Made by a program: the position numbers and the translations under genes. The notes beneath the pieces were generated by a model. The model was not told the origin of the DNA. It saw only the letters and a program-made list of their open reading frames with translations, and ran no database searches. Below are positions 1 to 9,314 of a stretch of 64,000 nt of DNA, one piece after another. Source of the stretch: Euphorbia lathyris (taxonomy: Eukaryota; Streptophyta; Magnoliopsida; Malpighiales; Euphorbiaceae); the NCBI RefSeq assembly GCF_963576675.1, contig NC_088911.1:91727256-91791255 (forward strand), read 5' to 3'. Each line of letters begins with the position of its first letter. Position 1 is the first letter of the stretch.

Positions 1-342
1 TATTCCCCGGAGGAACTTGGGTGTAATTGACCCTTTTCTTTTAGCACTTGGTTGGTGTTAAGTGGCAAAACAGACACAAGTCTTGCTCAGTGAATAAGTT
101 ATTAAAGGAGCATATGCATAATGATGCTCATTATAGTGTTAACATGAAATTTGAAGGAGCAGCTTTGAATGATAGAACAGAAGTAAAGATAGTGTTGTAA
201 GATAATGCCCGGCTTGTGAAGTTTTGGCAGAGAATGGAGATGGGCCTTTCAGAAAATAAGAGAATTATCCACAAAGCTATCAAGTATCATTTATAGAAAT
301 GTGTGATTCATAAGTAAGGTAATTTTTTTTTTTTTAATAATG

Positions 343-478
343 GAGGGCGAGCCTTGGCGCAACGGTAAATGTTGTTGTCGTGTGACCAAGAGGTCACGGG
401 TTCGAGTCTTAGGAGCGGCCTACACCCTTGTGGTGGGACCCCTCCTCGGACCTCCCTCAACGGGGACGTGTAGTGTGA
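343..478 (+). mobile_element. Au-type SINE, internally deleted
   Basis: This is a tRNA-derived SINE. The left part carries an A-box-like segment (gccttggcgcaacggt) and a B-box (ggttcgagtc), the internal RNA polymerase III promoter. It matches the fuller copy at 25804-25999 almost base for base, except that about 40 bp is missing after 'gcggcct'. That missing block is the one carrying the 'aaataaattggcagg' segment in the other copies. I see no clear target duplication, so the copy is probably old. Confidence 0.85.
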
Positions 479-499
479 AGCCTAAATGATTATCTATCT

Positions 500-1640
500 A
501 GACTATTTTTGACTTTTCCAAAATACTTTTCATATATATAACACTTAGAAATTTTTTACTCTTTCTTTTTTCTCTCTTCCATTTTACTTCGTATTTTTCG
601 CAAAATGTGAAGCTTGCTAACCTAATGCGTTTTAAGATCATGAAATTTACTTCGGATTTTTTTACAATCTGCGAAGCCTGTGAAGGTAAATACTACTTAA
701 AAACATGAAATTTACTTCACAATTTTCGTAATCTGCGAAGCCTGGGAAGGTAATACTACTTCGCAGAATTGCTTTTTCTTCGCATTTTTCTCAAGATGCG
801 AAGTAAAAGTCATATTTTTTTAAGCAGTATTATCTTTGCAGGTTCGAGTCTTAGGAGCGGCCTCTTGCCAAATAAATTGGCAGGGGAAGACTTGCCCCCA
901 GTACACCCTTGTGGTGGGACCCCTCCCCGGACCCTCGCTCAGCGGGGACGCGTAGTGCGACCGGGCCGCCCTTTTATTATCTTTGCAGGCTTCACAAATT
1001 GCGAAAAATGCGAAGTAATATATAACATTCAAATCATAACAATACGAGTGCAACAATAATTCTAACATTAAAATCATAACATTATCAAAATTTACAACAA
1101 GATTGCAACAATAATTATAACATTAAAATCATAACATTATCAAAATTTACAACAAAATTGAAACAATAATTCAAACTCTAAATCCTAAACCCTAGGAATT
1201 TACTTCCAGACTTTACAGAAACAAGAAAAATCGGTGGCTTCATACAGAATCAATGGTCTTTGAGATGATAATGGTGATTTTTATTTTATTTTCAAGAAAG
1301 AATCTAAGAAAAATTGGTAGGTTCACCCTCACTATGATTGTTGCTCTTGTATTCAATATAAACGGATCACTATGGTTGATGCTTTTGTATTCAAGATAAA
1401 CGGATCATTATGATTGATGCTTTTGTATCCAACCTTTACAAAAATTAAGTAATTTTAGGGAAATAATGAAAAAAACGCTTCGCAAAGAGAGAATCTGTGA
1501 AATCTGCGAACAGGAAATCACATGAAAAGGTATGATTTTGCTTCGCAAAATGCGATTCTGCGAAAACTACGAAGAGAAAAATAAGCTGAAAAATGATGAT
1601 TTTGCTTTAGAGGCTTCGCATAATTGCTTTCTGTTTAAGT
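500..1640. repeat. Degraded 'gcgaag' repeat, related to the Mutator-like elements
   Basis: This AT-rich stretch is studded with 'gcgaag', 'cttcgca' and 'gcgaagcctg' words on both strands. Around 1060-1160 it holds a roughly 53 bp direct duplication ('aacattaaaatcataacatt...'). The same words, including 'caaaatttacaacaagattg', occur inside the two Mutator-like elements at 31417-32972 and 43446-44895. I could not find clear terminal repeats here, so I read it as a diverged or partial relative. A truncated SINE has inserted into it at 843-974. Confidence 0.5.
843..974 (+). mobile_element. 5'-truncated Au-type SINE with target duplication
   Basis: Only the 3' portion of the SINE is present, starting inside the B-box and ending in the T-rich tail. 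It is flanked by a 15 bp direct repeat, tattatctttgcagg, at 828-842 and 975-989. The last two bases of the left repeat (gg) are also the first two bases of the B-box, so the 5' junction shows microhomology. This is the signature of an abortive target-primed reverse transcription event, with LINE machinery in trans. Confidence 0.85.
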
Positions 1641-2659
1641 ACCATAATTAATTAAATTAAGTCTTTGACCATCTTAAAGATTTTCCATATAAAATTACAG
1701 ATATGATAGAAATTTGAGTATATTCAGATTCATGATGAATTCAAATACCAAAAGCATAAGTAACTATATTACCACATCCAACATTCACTGCTAATACAAC
1801 AAGGTGAGGCAACAGCAGTATTACCTCTTTGGACAGCCTAGTTTCCATTTCTTGCAATTTTTCAAATGCTTTCTCATCCTCATAACTCAAAGGCCGAAAT
1901 AGAGAAATTGAGGGAATGTTGCGTAATGTGGCTAAGGAACCGCATGAAGTAAGACCCCAGATCACTAAGGCCGTTTGCCAAAGAAAGAACGCACTCCTTC
2001 CATCTTAAGCAAGAGCATTTTTGTTTCTAACCATCATTTATGCATATATAGTTGAGAAATTTAATTAATTTGGTACTGTTGTATTTTAAACAATTTTTCT
2101 TTTCTTTAATCAATTGATTTTAAAGAGAGAAAATTAACAAAGATGAGAGAAAAGCGAGAAAAAGAAGAACAAAAATAAGAAATTAAAGAGAGATGAGAAA
2201 GATGGTGTATTTGATATTTATTTTTTATTTTTGTGTTTGTTTGTAATAATTAGATAATAAAGAGAGTTAATTTATAAAATAAATAAATATAATGACAAAA
2301 TTAACTCATTTCCTTTGACTTTTTTCATTCCGTTAGTCGATTTGATATGTGTTTGCTAGCGGAATGAACCTCAAGGTTTATTTTCGTACTTTTCTCTAAG
2401 TTTTATTTAGTCTTTTTCTTATTTCAAACGAGGTTTATTTTTGTATTTTTTCCCAAATTTTATTATTACACTTTTTTTATTTTTTTCCATGATATGTTTA
2501 AGTTGAAATACATAATTTATAATGTTAGATAGTCTTTTTCTTATTTTAATTGAAATAAAAACAATATATTGCAGCTGGAATATGTAAACGGCATCATATA
2601 GGAATGAGTTCGTATTCTTTTGTTTTATTAAAAAAAGATAATTAACCCAACTAAAACGC
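1641..2659. other. AT-rich intergenic stretch
   Basis: I see no recognisable gene or complete mobile element. A 74-codon open frame on the minus strand (1741-1965) is not recognised. It includes an acidic stretch (YEDEKAFEKL) followed by a GTAATA that could be a splice donor, so it may be an exon scrap. The rest is A/T runs. Confidence 0.4.
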
Positions 2660-2664
2660 AAAAA
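2660..2664 (-). terminator. RNA polymerase III terminator of tRNA-Ser
   Basis: A run of five T on the minus strand follows directly after the last tRNA base, as expected for a Pol III terminator. Confidence 0.7.
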
Positions 2665-2746
2665 CGTGAACGGCAGGACTCGAACCTGCGCGGGCAGAGC
2701 CCACATGATTTCTAGTCATGCCCGATAACCACTCCGGCACGTCCAC
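2665..2746 (-). tRNA. tRNA-Ser(AGA)
   Basis: Read on the minus strand, this 82 nt gene folds as a class II tRNA. The acceptor stem pairs GTGGACG with CGTTCAC (one G-T pair) and the discriminator base is G, as in serine tRNAs. The anticodon loop is CTAGAAA with anticodon AGA (2711-2713). A long variable arm (GTGGGCTCTGCCCGC) follows, and the T-arm contains GGTTCGAGTCC, which doubles as the B-box. There is no intron, and CCA is not encoded, as in other eukaryotic tRNA genes. The intact stems and the terminator suggest a working gene decoding UCU (and UCC by inosine wobble). Confidence 0.95.
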
Positions 2747-3390
2747 ATCAACGTCAAATATTTACTAATTACGGTCTTTTATCTTTAATAAACTATTCAT
2801 AATTTAGGCGGGGTTTATTAGAGGTTTTAGGGTTCATAGAAGTAAAAATAAAAATGGGTACATCGTCGGAATAGATATATAAATTGTCAAACAAAATTAC
2901 TCTATGCATTATAAATTGTCACATTCAAAATAAATAAATAAAAATTTTAAAAATTTTCAAGCAAGTTTCTACGGGATAAATTTTATAAAAGAATTAGATG
3001 AGTTTCAATAGCATTTAAGATTATGTAAAATAAAATAAAGAATTTTTTGAAAACTTATCATTTTTTATCGTTTGGTACTAGAAGTATTTCGATATATTAT
3101 ACAAATAAACTTGTCACTTTAGTTATGACATTTTTAGTTGTTGATATGGTATAAGATGCGTTTCGGTGAACGTTTGATTCTGTGCTACTAAGTTACCTTT
3201 GAAGTCTGTCAAATCAGTGAATAAGAACGTTAGAGGTCCAAAATTGATAAATTTACATGCGTAATAGCTAGGTTCAAGTATAAGTTTATAGTGTCAAACA
3301 ATAAAAATAACAAATTCGGGTGTATAATTATGTATTAAATGAGAATGCTCTAAATTCAAGAACAAAAAAAAGTTTCAAATAAAATACAAA
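2747..3390. other. AT-rich intergenic stretch
   Basis: I see no gene, RNA or complete repeat here. The sequence is A/T-rich with short homopolymer runs and no long open frame. Confidence 0.4.
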
Positions 3391-3922
3391 TAATATTAGG
3401 ATTTGACTCTAACGTTTTAGAGAAATTGCAAATATAGTTCTAACATACGAAATAATACAAATTTAATCTGAAATATTTTCAAGCAATGTCAATTTTAATC
3501 CTAGTACATTATTGAAATTTAAAAAAACTAGTTTTACTGTTATTTAAATATCACATCAGATTTTTCAAACATCAATTATGCTTAAAATATTTAGTTTGAT
3601 ATTAACACAATTATAAAAAAACCTTTTAACAATATAGTATGTTACATATAAATTAATCACAAAAAAATATTATCAAAATGTCTAAAATATTTACTTTGTC
3701 AACCAAAAATTTACAAAACTAGTTCAGTTTATCGATAAATTTATTTGGAATGTCCGATGTGATGTGACAGTTAAATAACAGTCAAATTAACCTTTTCAGA
3801 TTTTCGGTAAGATAGTACTAAAATTGATCTTGTTTAAAAACATTAGATTAAATTTATATTATTCGTACATTAGAGCCAAATCTGCAATTTAAAAAAATGT
3901 TAGGATCAAATTTAATCCTTAT
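3391..3922. mobile_element. Non-autonomous TIR element, about 0.53 kb
   Basis: The left end (from about 3396, ggatttgactctaacgttt) and the reverse complement of the right end (aaatttgatcctaacattt) match imperfectly over about 110 bp, including 'aatttaatctga' versus 'aatttaatctaa' further in. Long TIRs, small size and lack of coding capacity fit a Mutator-type MITE. I could not fix a target duplication because the termini have drifted. Confidence 0.6.
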
Positions 3923-3999
3923 CTCAATTAAAATAATAGCAGATATGCATGAAATCGTGTTTTTTCGATTTTCTCGTGAATCGGGAATGTATTCTTTTT

Positions 4000-4802
4000 T
4001 TTTGGTAGAAACAAGAAAGAAAAAAACAACAAACAAAAATCACGAAAAACTAACCCGGGATTAGCCTAGGAAAGCTAACCCTCACATTATCCTCAGACAG
4101 TAAAAACCCAAGGAATTCAAGGAGAGAAGAAAAAATAGAGATGCCCACAACCCTCTCATGACCTTCACAGCCAGACGATCTGCCACCCGATTCTCCTCTC
4201 TGTAGACATGGCCAAAGTTGATAGACTCGAAGGAAGAGCAAGTCCTACGAATGGCTTTAATCAGATTCTGGCTCCCTAAACACAGAGCCCTCTTATCAGA
4301 AATCATATTAACTGCTTTGAGATTGTCAGCATCCACGAGAAACTTCTTAATCCTCATATCCTTTGCCAACCTAAGACCCGAAAGGATACCCCAAAGCTCA
4401 GCAATAAAGGAAGAGCCCAAGCCAAGGTTCTGAGTAAAACCTGACAACCAAGAACCTCCAGAATCTCTCAAAACACCGCCGACAGCGATTCTTTTGTTGT
4501 CTTTGCAAGACCCATCGGTATTCAATTTCACCACCCCTTCCCCAGGTCTTCCCCAGCCTAACAGAACAGCCGACCTTTGGATATGACCAACAACACTATC
4601 CACCTTGAAACTCTCAACAATTGTTTTAACTTTTCTGAAAAAGAAATCCTGTAAATTAAGATTGACACTAGCTTCTTCTCCAAAAACCTCTACATTCCTC
4701 CAATACCAAATTTGGTGGCAAAAAAAAAAAAAAAAAAATCACTCCATACTCGAGATCACAGCTTCCCTTCAATACCCTCCTTCAATACCCTCCTTAAATC
4801 AA
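4000..4802 (-). mobile_element. 5'-truncated LINE insertion with target duplication
   Basis: The insertion is on the minus strand. Its poly(A) tail appears as T-run at about 3995-4004. It is flanked by a perfect 14 bp repeat, gaatgtattctttt, at 3986-3999 and 4803-4816. The similarity extends a few bases outward with mismatches. Only the 3' end of ORF2 (linker and RNase H) is present, so reverse transcription stopped early. It looks like a typical L1-type plant LINE insertion about 0.8 kb long. Confidence 0.85.
4082..4720 (-). pseudogene. LINE ORF2 C-terminal RNase H-like fragment
   Basis: The minus-strand frame reads through a linker with HQIWYWRN and VEVFGEEA, then an RNase H-like (RVT_3-type) domain. 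That domain includes KLNTDGSCK (first Asp), GGVLRDSGG, AELWGILSGL (Glu) and FLVDADNL (Asp). The last part, YREENRVADRLA, also fits the family. Plant LINEs carry this domain at the end of ORF2, where it degrades the RNA strand of the hybrid. The frame is open from about 4720 to a stop near 4082, but nothing upstream (endonuclease, reverse transcriptase) is present. It is a dead 5'-truncated copy. Confidence 0.85.
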
Positions 4803-4816
4803 GAATGTATTCTTTT

Positions 4817-5150
4817 AATATTTAAGCATATTTTTTATTTTTTTATTTTACTCAAAAATCAATGAAAATTTCTCATCCTAGCTTATTTAGCTCTTTTTTA
4901 TACCACATTTAAAGTTCTTTTTCAAGACCGATACTTGTTTAGTTATTAAAATTATTTCTTTATCATTAATATTTCTCTTTTTATAGTTCTATTTTTTCAT
5001 GTTGAAATGTTCTTCATTTTTTATTATTATTAGGGCTTAATTATAGAATTATTTGTATGAATAGTTCTCTTAATGTAAATAAGGGTAAATTACAGGACTT
5101 TTTTTTTTTTTGTCAAAAGCGTATACGTAGTATCAAACATAATGTAAAAA
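4817..5150. other. AT-rich intergenic stretch
   Basis: I see T-rich sequence with no recognisable element or gene between the LINE duplication and the foldback element. Confidence 0.4.
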
Positions 5151-5697
5151 TAAACAAATGACATAATACATCACTGGTTCCCTGAACTTGTCCAAAATAG
5201 TATATTGGTTCTCTGAACTTTGCAAGTGTCTCACCAGCTCCATAAACTTGTCCATAAAAGTAGATTAGCTCCCTGCACTTTGCAAGTGTCTCATCAACTC
5301 CCCAAACTTGCTTATTCTGTAACAACTAAATAGAAAAACCATAATGCTAACTCTTGATCCTCACTCATTCAATCTCTCAAACCTGCAACACTAACTCTTA
5401 TAATAGGTTGAAAGGTAGGAGAAGCGAAAAAATTGCCTCACGAATAGATGAAGACATATTTTTAGAATTTAGGTTTCACAAGTTTTTGTATTTAGCTGTT
5501 ACAAAATAAGCAAGTTTAGGGAGTTGGAGAGACACTTGCAAAGTTCATGGAGCTAATCTACTTTTATGGACAAGTTTAGAGAGCTGGTGATACGAAATAA
5601 GCAAATTTAGAGAGCTGGTGAGACACTTGCAAAGTTTAGAGAGACAATCTACTATTTTAAACAAGTTTAGGGAGCTAGTGATGTATTAGACCTAAAC
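5151..5697. mobile_element. Foldback element with internally repeated arms
   Basis: The left arm (about 5160-5335) and right arm (about 5487-5690) are inverted copies. The outer ends are 'aatacatcactggttccctgaac' on the left and the reverse complement of 'gggagctagtgatgtatt' on the right. Each arm is itself a chain of related units containing 'gctcc...aacttg' and 'ctttgcaagtgtctcacc'. The right arm has one unit more than the left. There is no coding capacity. The architecture fits a Mutator-type foldback element, although no target duplication is certain. Confidence 0.65.
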
Positions 5698-5982
5698 AAA
5701 TTGATAAATCCAAAGGCTTTGTAATAAAAAGAGAGAGGTTTTAAGCACAATATCAATAAAATAGGAAGTTATTTTTATTTTACTAAGCATGTGTATTTTC
5801 TTTGAAACATTTTCAAAATACTATTTTTTCCCCAACCTTAAATTGTCAATAATATATGAGGAAATATTTGGACCCTAAGCCTATTCAGAAAGTTCAAGAC
5901 TCCAAAAGAGGCCTCGTTTATCTAGAAGGCGTAGAGCTCCCAAAAAGGCCTCTTTCATCATCCAGGAACCTTATGAGGGCCT
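5698..5982. other. Intergenic flank left of the Sirevirus
   Basis: No gene is seen. Two related words, 'aaaagaggcctcg' and 'aaaaaggcctctt', lie about 45 bp apart near 5905-5955. The five bases before the LTR are ggcct. Confidence 0.4.
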
Positions 5983-6156
5983 TGTTGAAACACCTTTCCA
6001 CGAGATTTTGATTTGACAAAATAATCCATGATTAAGAGACAATTAAATTTAAGTGCTTTGATTTAATTGTACTAATGTGTTTGTTCAATGTTAAATATAT
6101 ATGTATATATCAAAAAGTAAAGACAGGACGAAGTCAGCATGATATCACGGCACAAG

Positions 6157-6328
6157 CTGAGTAGAGTGGAACTCAACGTAAGAAAAGACAAGTCATCTTC
6201 AGAACAGAAGCTTAAAAATCAAGAAGCTGAGTGGAACGGAACTCAGTATCAAAAGAAGAAAAGACTTCTTAAGAACTATGTCTTGCAGAACGAAGCTGAC
6301 CATGGAAGCTGAGTAAAAGAGAACTCAG
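6157..6328 (+). promoter_or_regulatory. Three spaced CTGAGT-N8-ACTCAG dyads in U3
   Basis: The inverted half-sites CTGAGT and ACTCAG (first dyad ACTCAA here) are separated by exactly eight bases in each dyad. The spacers are agagtgga, ggaacgga and aaaagaga. The dyads start at 6157, 6227 and 6309. The same three occur in the 3' LTR at 16633, 16703 and 16785, where the first is perfect. Their position, 360-540 bp upstream of the TATA box, suggests binding sites for a dimeric transcription factor. That role is inference. Confidence 0.6.
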
Positions 6329-6692
6329 TATCTGAATTGGCAACAATCAAAAGAAAACGAATAACAAAGTCATGTCGAGTGATCTTCAGGACAGCACCAA
6401 TGATCCGTTAGCTAAAAGACAAGTCTGACAACTGTCTGAACCAATAATAGGAACCTTGGAATTATGCATAGAAATGATTTCGAGACGCATGGGTCAAACG
6501 TCCGTTAGCTAAAAGACGAAACCTGTACAAAAAGACAAAACTGCAAGAAAAGGACAAGCCTGGCACCTGAGGAAATCAGACGACGGGATTGGCCTGCAAG
6601 CCTGAAGCTGATTAGAGCCTTGTCTCCCAAAAGAGCCGTTTTGGATTCAACGGACAAATCAAATTCAAATGATTTGATCCTCAGATTGCAAC

Positions 6693-6699
6693 TATAAAG
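6693..6699 (+). promoter_or_regulatory. LTR TATA box
   Basis: TATAAAG lies in a GC-richer context in mid-LTR and is conserved in the 3' LTR at 17169-17175. Transcription of the element would start about 30 bp downstream. Confidence 0.65.
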
Positions 6700-7462
6700 G
6701 GACAAGCATACCTCTTGGATCAAAGCCGAATTAAAGAAAAAACAAGAGAGAAAAATACAAGCAAAAAGCACATCAAAACAAAAAAGAGATCTTACACCAA
6801 CTTTCTATCCTTGTGTAAAAGCTAGAGTGATTTTTGTAATCATCTAAAATGTTCTTCATTCGAAAAGAACAATTTGTATCAATTGTAAATTGAGAGTGTT
6901 GTGCTGAGTGTTTGGTTGTAAATACTCAGTGGTAGAGAAATCTAAGTGTTTGGTTATAGCACTTAGTAGGAGTTGAGTAGACGAATAGAGGAAGGTACTC
7001 TTGCATATTCAACTGCCTTGTAAACGGTTTGTGCTCTACCTTTAAAGAGCTCAGTATTGGATTTAAAAAGCCCGGAGGGATTCTGGGGACTGGACGTAGG
7101 CGGAGAGGCCGAACCAGGATAAGTCGTACTGAGTAATTTCTAACTCTCTCTCAATATATATATCTGTATGTGTTGCTTGTCATATTTACTCAGCATATAA
7201 AATTGCTTAAACTGACACTGAGTAAATAAGAGTGTTGAGTTGGAAGCAGACCACAACAGTGTCAATTCCCAACTCATACGTAAAGTAGTTTTAGTCAACA
7301 TCTGACTAAAGCTGTCTTACACTATAATCGGCCATGCTGACCAAAGCTGAGTTGACTAACTCAAGAAAATAAATTAAGCCAGCTTAATCAATTTACGAAA
7401 AAGTTATATTAGTTCCTAACCCCCCCCCCCCCCCCTGGAACTAATCACACGGGACCAATAAG

Positions 7463-7475
7463 TGGTATTAGAGCT
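7463..7475 (+). promoter_or_regulatory. Primer binding site (initiator Met-tRNA)
   Basis: TGGTATTAGAGCT begins two bases after the 5' LTR. It matches the 3' end complement of plant initiator Met-tRNA (TGGTATCAGAGC) with one change. Copia elements use this tRNA to prime minus-strand DNA. Confidence 0.9.
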
Positions 7476-7524
7476 AAGTAGCTCACTATTCAAAGATTTA
7501 ACAATCTTGAGCTGATCCCGATAA

Positions 7525-9302
7525 ATGGCTGAGAATAGCACTCGTTTCCTTCCCGGGAACCAAACAACACAGATACTCCCAGAGGGATTATCAATTAGTC
7601 GGCCTCCCCTATTCTTTGGATCCAATTATACATTCTGGAAGAATAGGATGAAGAACTTTATTCAAGCCATAAATATGAGTGTCTGGCTTGCAATAGTTCA
7701 AGGCCCATATGTGCCATATAAAACTGTTGACAATGAGAAAGTTGTAGTGAAACTGAGTGGTCAGAATATGACCTTAAAAAATTACAAAACAATGCTTCGA
7801 CTATCAATATGCTTCACTGTGCGTTAGATGCTGCAGAATATAATAAGATTTCAGGTTGCGAGTCAGCACAGGAGATTTGGAAAAAGCTTGAAGTAACCTA
7901 CGAAGGTACAAGCAAGGTCAAGGAGTCAAAGGTGAACCAACATATGAGATTATACGAGCTGTTCGAGATGAACGACGATGAGGACATCTCCGGAATGAAC
8001 GCTAGATTCACCAATATCATAAATGAGCTAAAGAGGCTCGGTAAGAACTTCACTGAAGAAGAGCAGGTGAAGAAAATCATGAGAAGCTTACCAAAGAGTT
8101 GGCAAGCTAAGAAAACTACCGTGGAGGAAGCTCAAGACTTGACCACTTATAAATATGACGAGCTGATCGGATCTCTGCTGACTCATGAGATCTCTATGAA
8201 AAAATTTGAAGCAAAAGAAAAGTCAGAAGGCAAGAAACAAAAATCACTTGTCATGAAAGCTGACTCAACCGAAGCTGACTCATCGGACGATGAGGAAATG
8301 GCCATGTTCACAAGGAAGATGAAGAAGATGTTCAGAAAAAATGAAAAGAACAACAAGAGGCCATTCAGAAGAGGCAACAGGTACAAAGCTGAGTCCAGTG
8401 ACAAATACAAAAAGGACAGCTCCAAGCCTGTCACGTGCTTTGAGTGCCATCAAACTGGGCACATTAAGTCAAGCTGCCCTAATCTAAAGAAAGACAATAA
8501 GGGAAGCAAAAAGGCTATGGTGGCCACATGGAGTGACAGCGATGACTCAACATCATCTGAAGCTGATGCCACCGAGTCAGCAAACATATGCTTCATGGCC
8601 GATGACGCTGCTGACCACACTCGATCTGAGCAAGCTGACCTCTCTGAAGAATCTGAATAGGAGGAATACTCAAATGAGGTAACATATATACACTTGCTTA
8701 GAAATGAAATGATTAACGCCCTGAGTGACTTATATACACTGACTAAAAAGTGTAATAAGAAAATAAAAGCACTCAGCAAGCGGTGTGACGAGATTGAAGA
8801 GGTCAAACTTAGTGACCTTCGATATCTTCTCCAAGACAACTCAGCTTTGCATAGTAACATGGAAATTATGCACAAGTTTGTCTCGGAAGTCCAATATGAT
8901 TCAAAGAAACTGAGAAAGGATATCACAAACCTTCAGAACCAAATAAAAGGTTCAAACAAGTCCCATGCTGAGTACTCAGGTACTAGTCAGCATAGACAGT
9001 TCACTCATTGTGATTGTTGTGGGAAAAGGGGGCACACAAGAGATGTGTGTTGGTATAACAAGCGGATTGTCCAATGTGACTTCTGCGGAAAGAAAGGGCA
9101 TACCATTAAGGTTTGTTGGCATGCTCAGTACAATGGTGCTGACCAAAAACTGAGTCACCCAAAAAGGGTAAATCATTGTGACTTCTGTGGTAAACAAGGC
9201 CACACCATAAATATATATCGTCACAAGTTGAAACATGACATTGCACCTGCTTATGCTAACAAACGAGGACCCAAAAAGAATTGGGTACCTAAATTTGAAT
9301 GA
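7525..9302 (+). pseudogene. Sirevirus gag, frameshifted and stopped
   Basis: Gag packages element RNA into cytoplasmic particles. The start at 7525 (MAENSTRFLP) is the first ATG after the primer site. It opens a UBN2/gag-type region (PPLFFGSNYTFWKNRMKNF). The frame is lost at about 7755 and continues one frame over (EYNKISGCESAQEIWKKLE), ending with the zinc knuckle CFECHQTGHIKSSC at about 8436-8477. An in-frame TAG at 8658-8660 follows. Beyond it a coiled-coil-like stretch and three further knuckle-type motifs appear: CDCCGKRGHTRDVC, CDFCGKKGHTIKVC and CDFCGKQGHTINIY, the last lacking its final Cys. A TGA at 9300-9302 ends the segment. Multiple knuckles C-terminal to the coiled coil are typical of Sirevirus gag. 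It cannot be translated intact. Confidence 0.9.
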
Positions 9303-9314
9303 TTTAAAATACAG

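Larger units (their letters stand above)
5983..7460 (+). repeat. 5' LTR of the Sirevirus
   Basis: It begins TGTTGAAACACC and ends GGGACCAATA, where the 3' LTR has GGGACCAACA; the canonical terminal CA has mutated to TA. It contains three CTGAGT...ACTCAG dyads in U3 (6157-6176 with one mismatch, 6227-6246, 6309-6328), a TATA box at 6693-6699 and a run of 16 C at about 7420-7435, close to the 3' end. Confidence 0.95.

Noticed and set aside
343..420. tRNA gene suggested by A- and B-box words
   Set aside because: No cloverleaf or acceptor stem can be drawn, and the sequence continues into the Au SINE body seen in two other copies.
1183..1197. Telomere-like words (cctaaaccctagg)
   Set aside because: Only one and a half imperfect units, so not an interstitial telomere array.
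2419..2706. 95-codon minus-strand frame
   Set aside because: It overlaps the tRNA-Ser gene, and the protein is low-complexity translation of AT-rich DNA.
7416..7625. Minus-strand frame across the 5' LTR end and gag start
   Set aside because: It is a shadow of gag and includes translation of the C tract as a glycine run.
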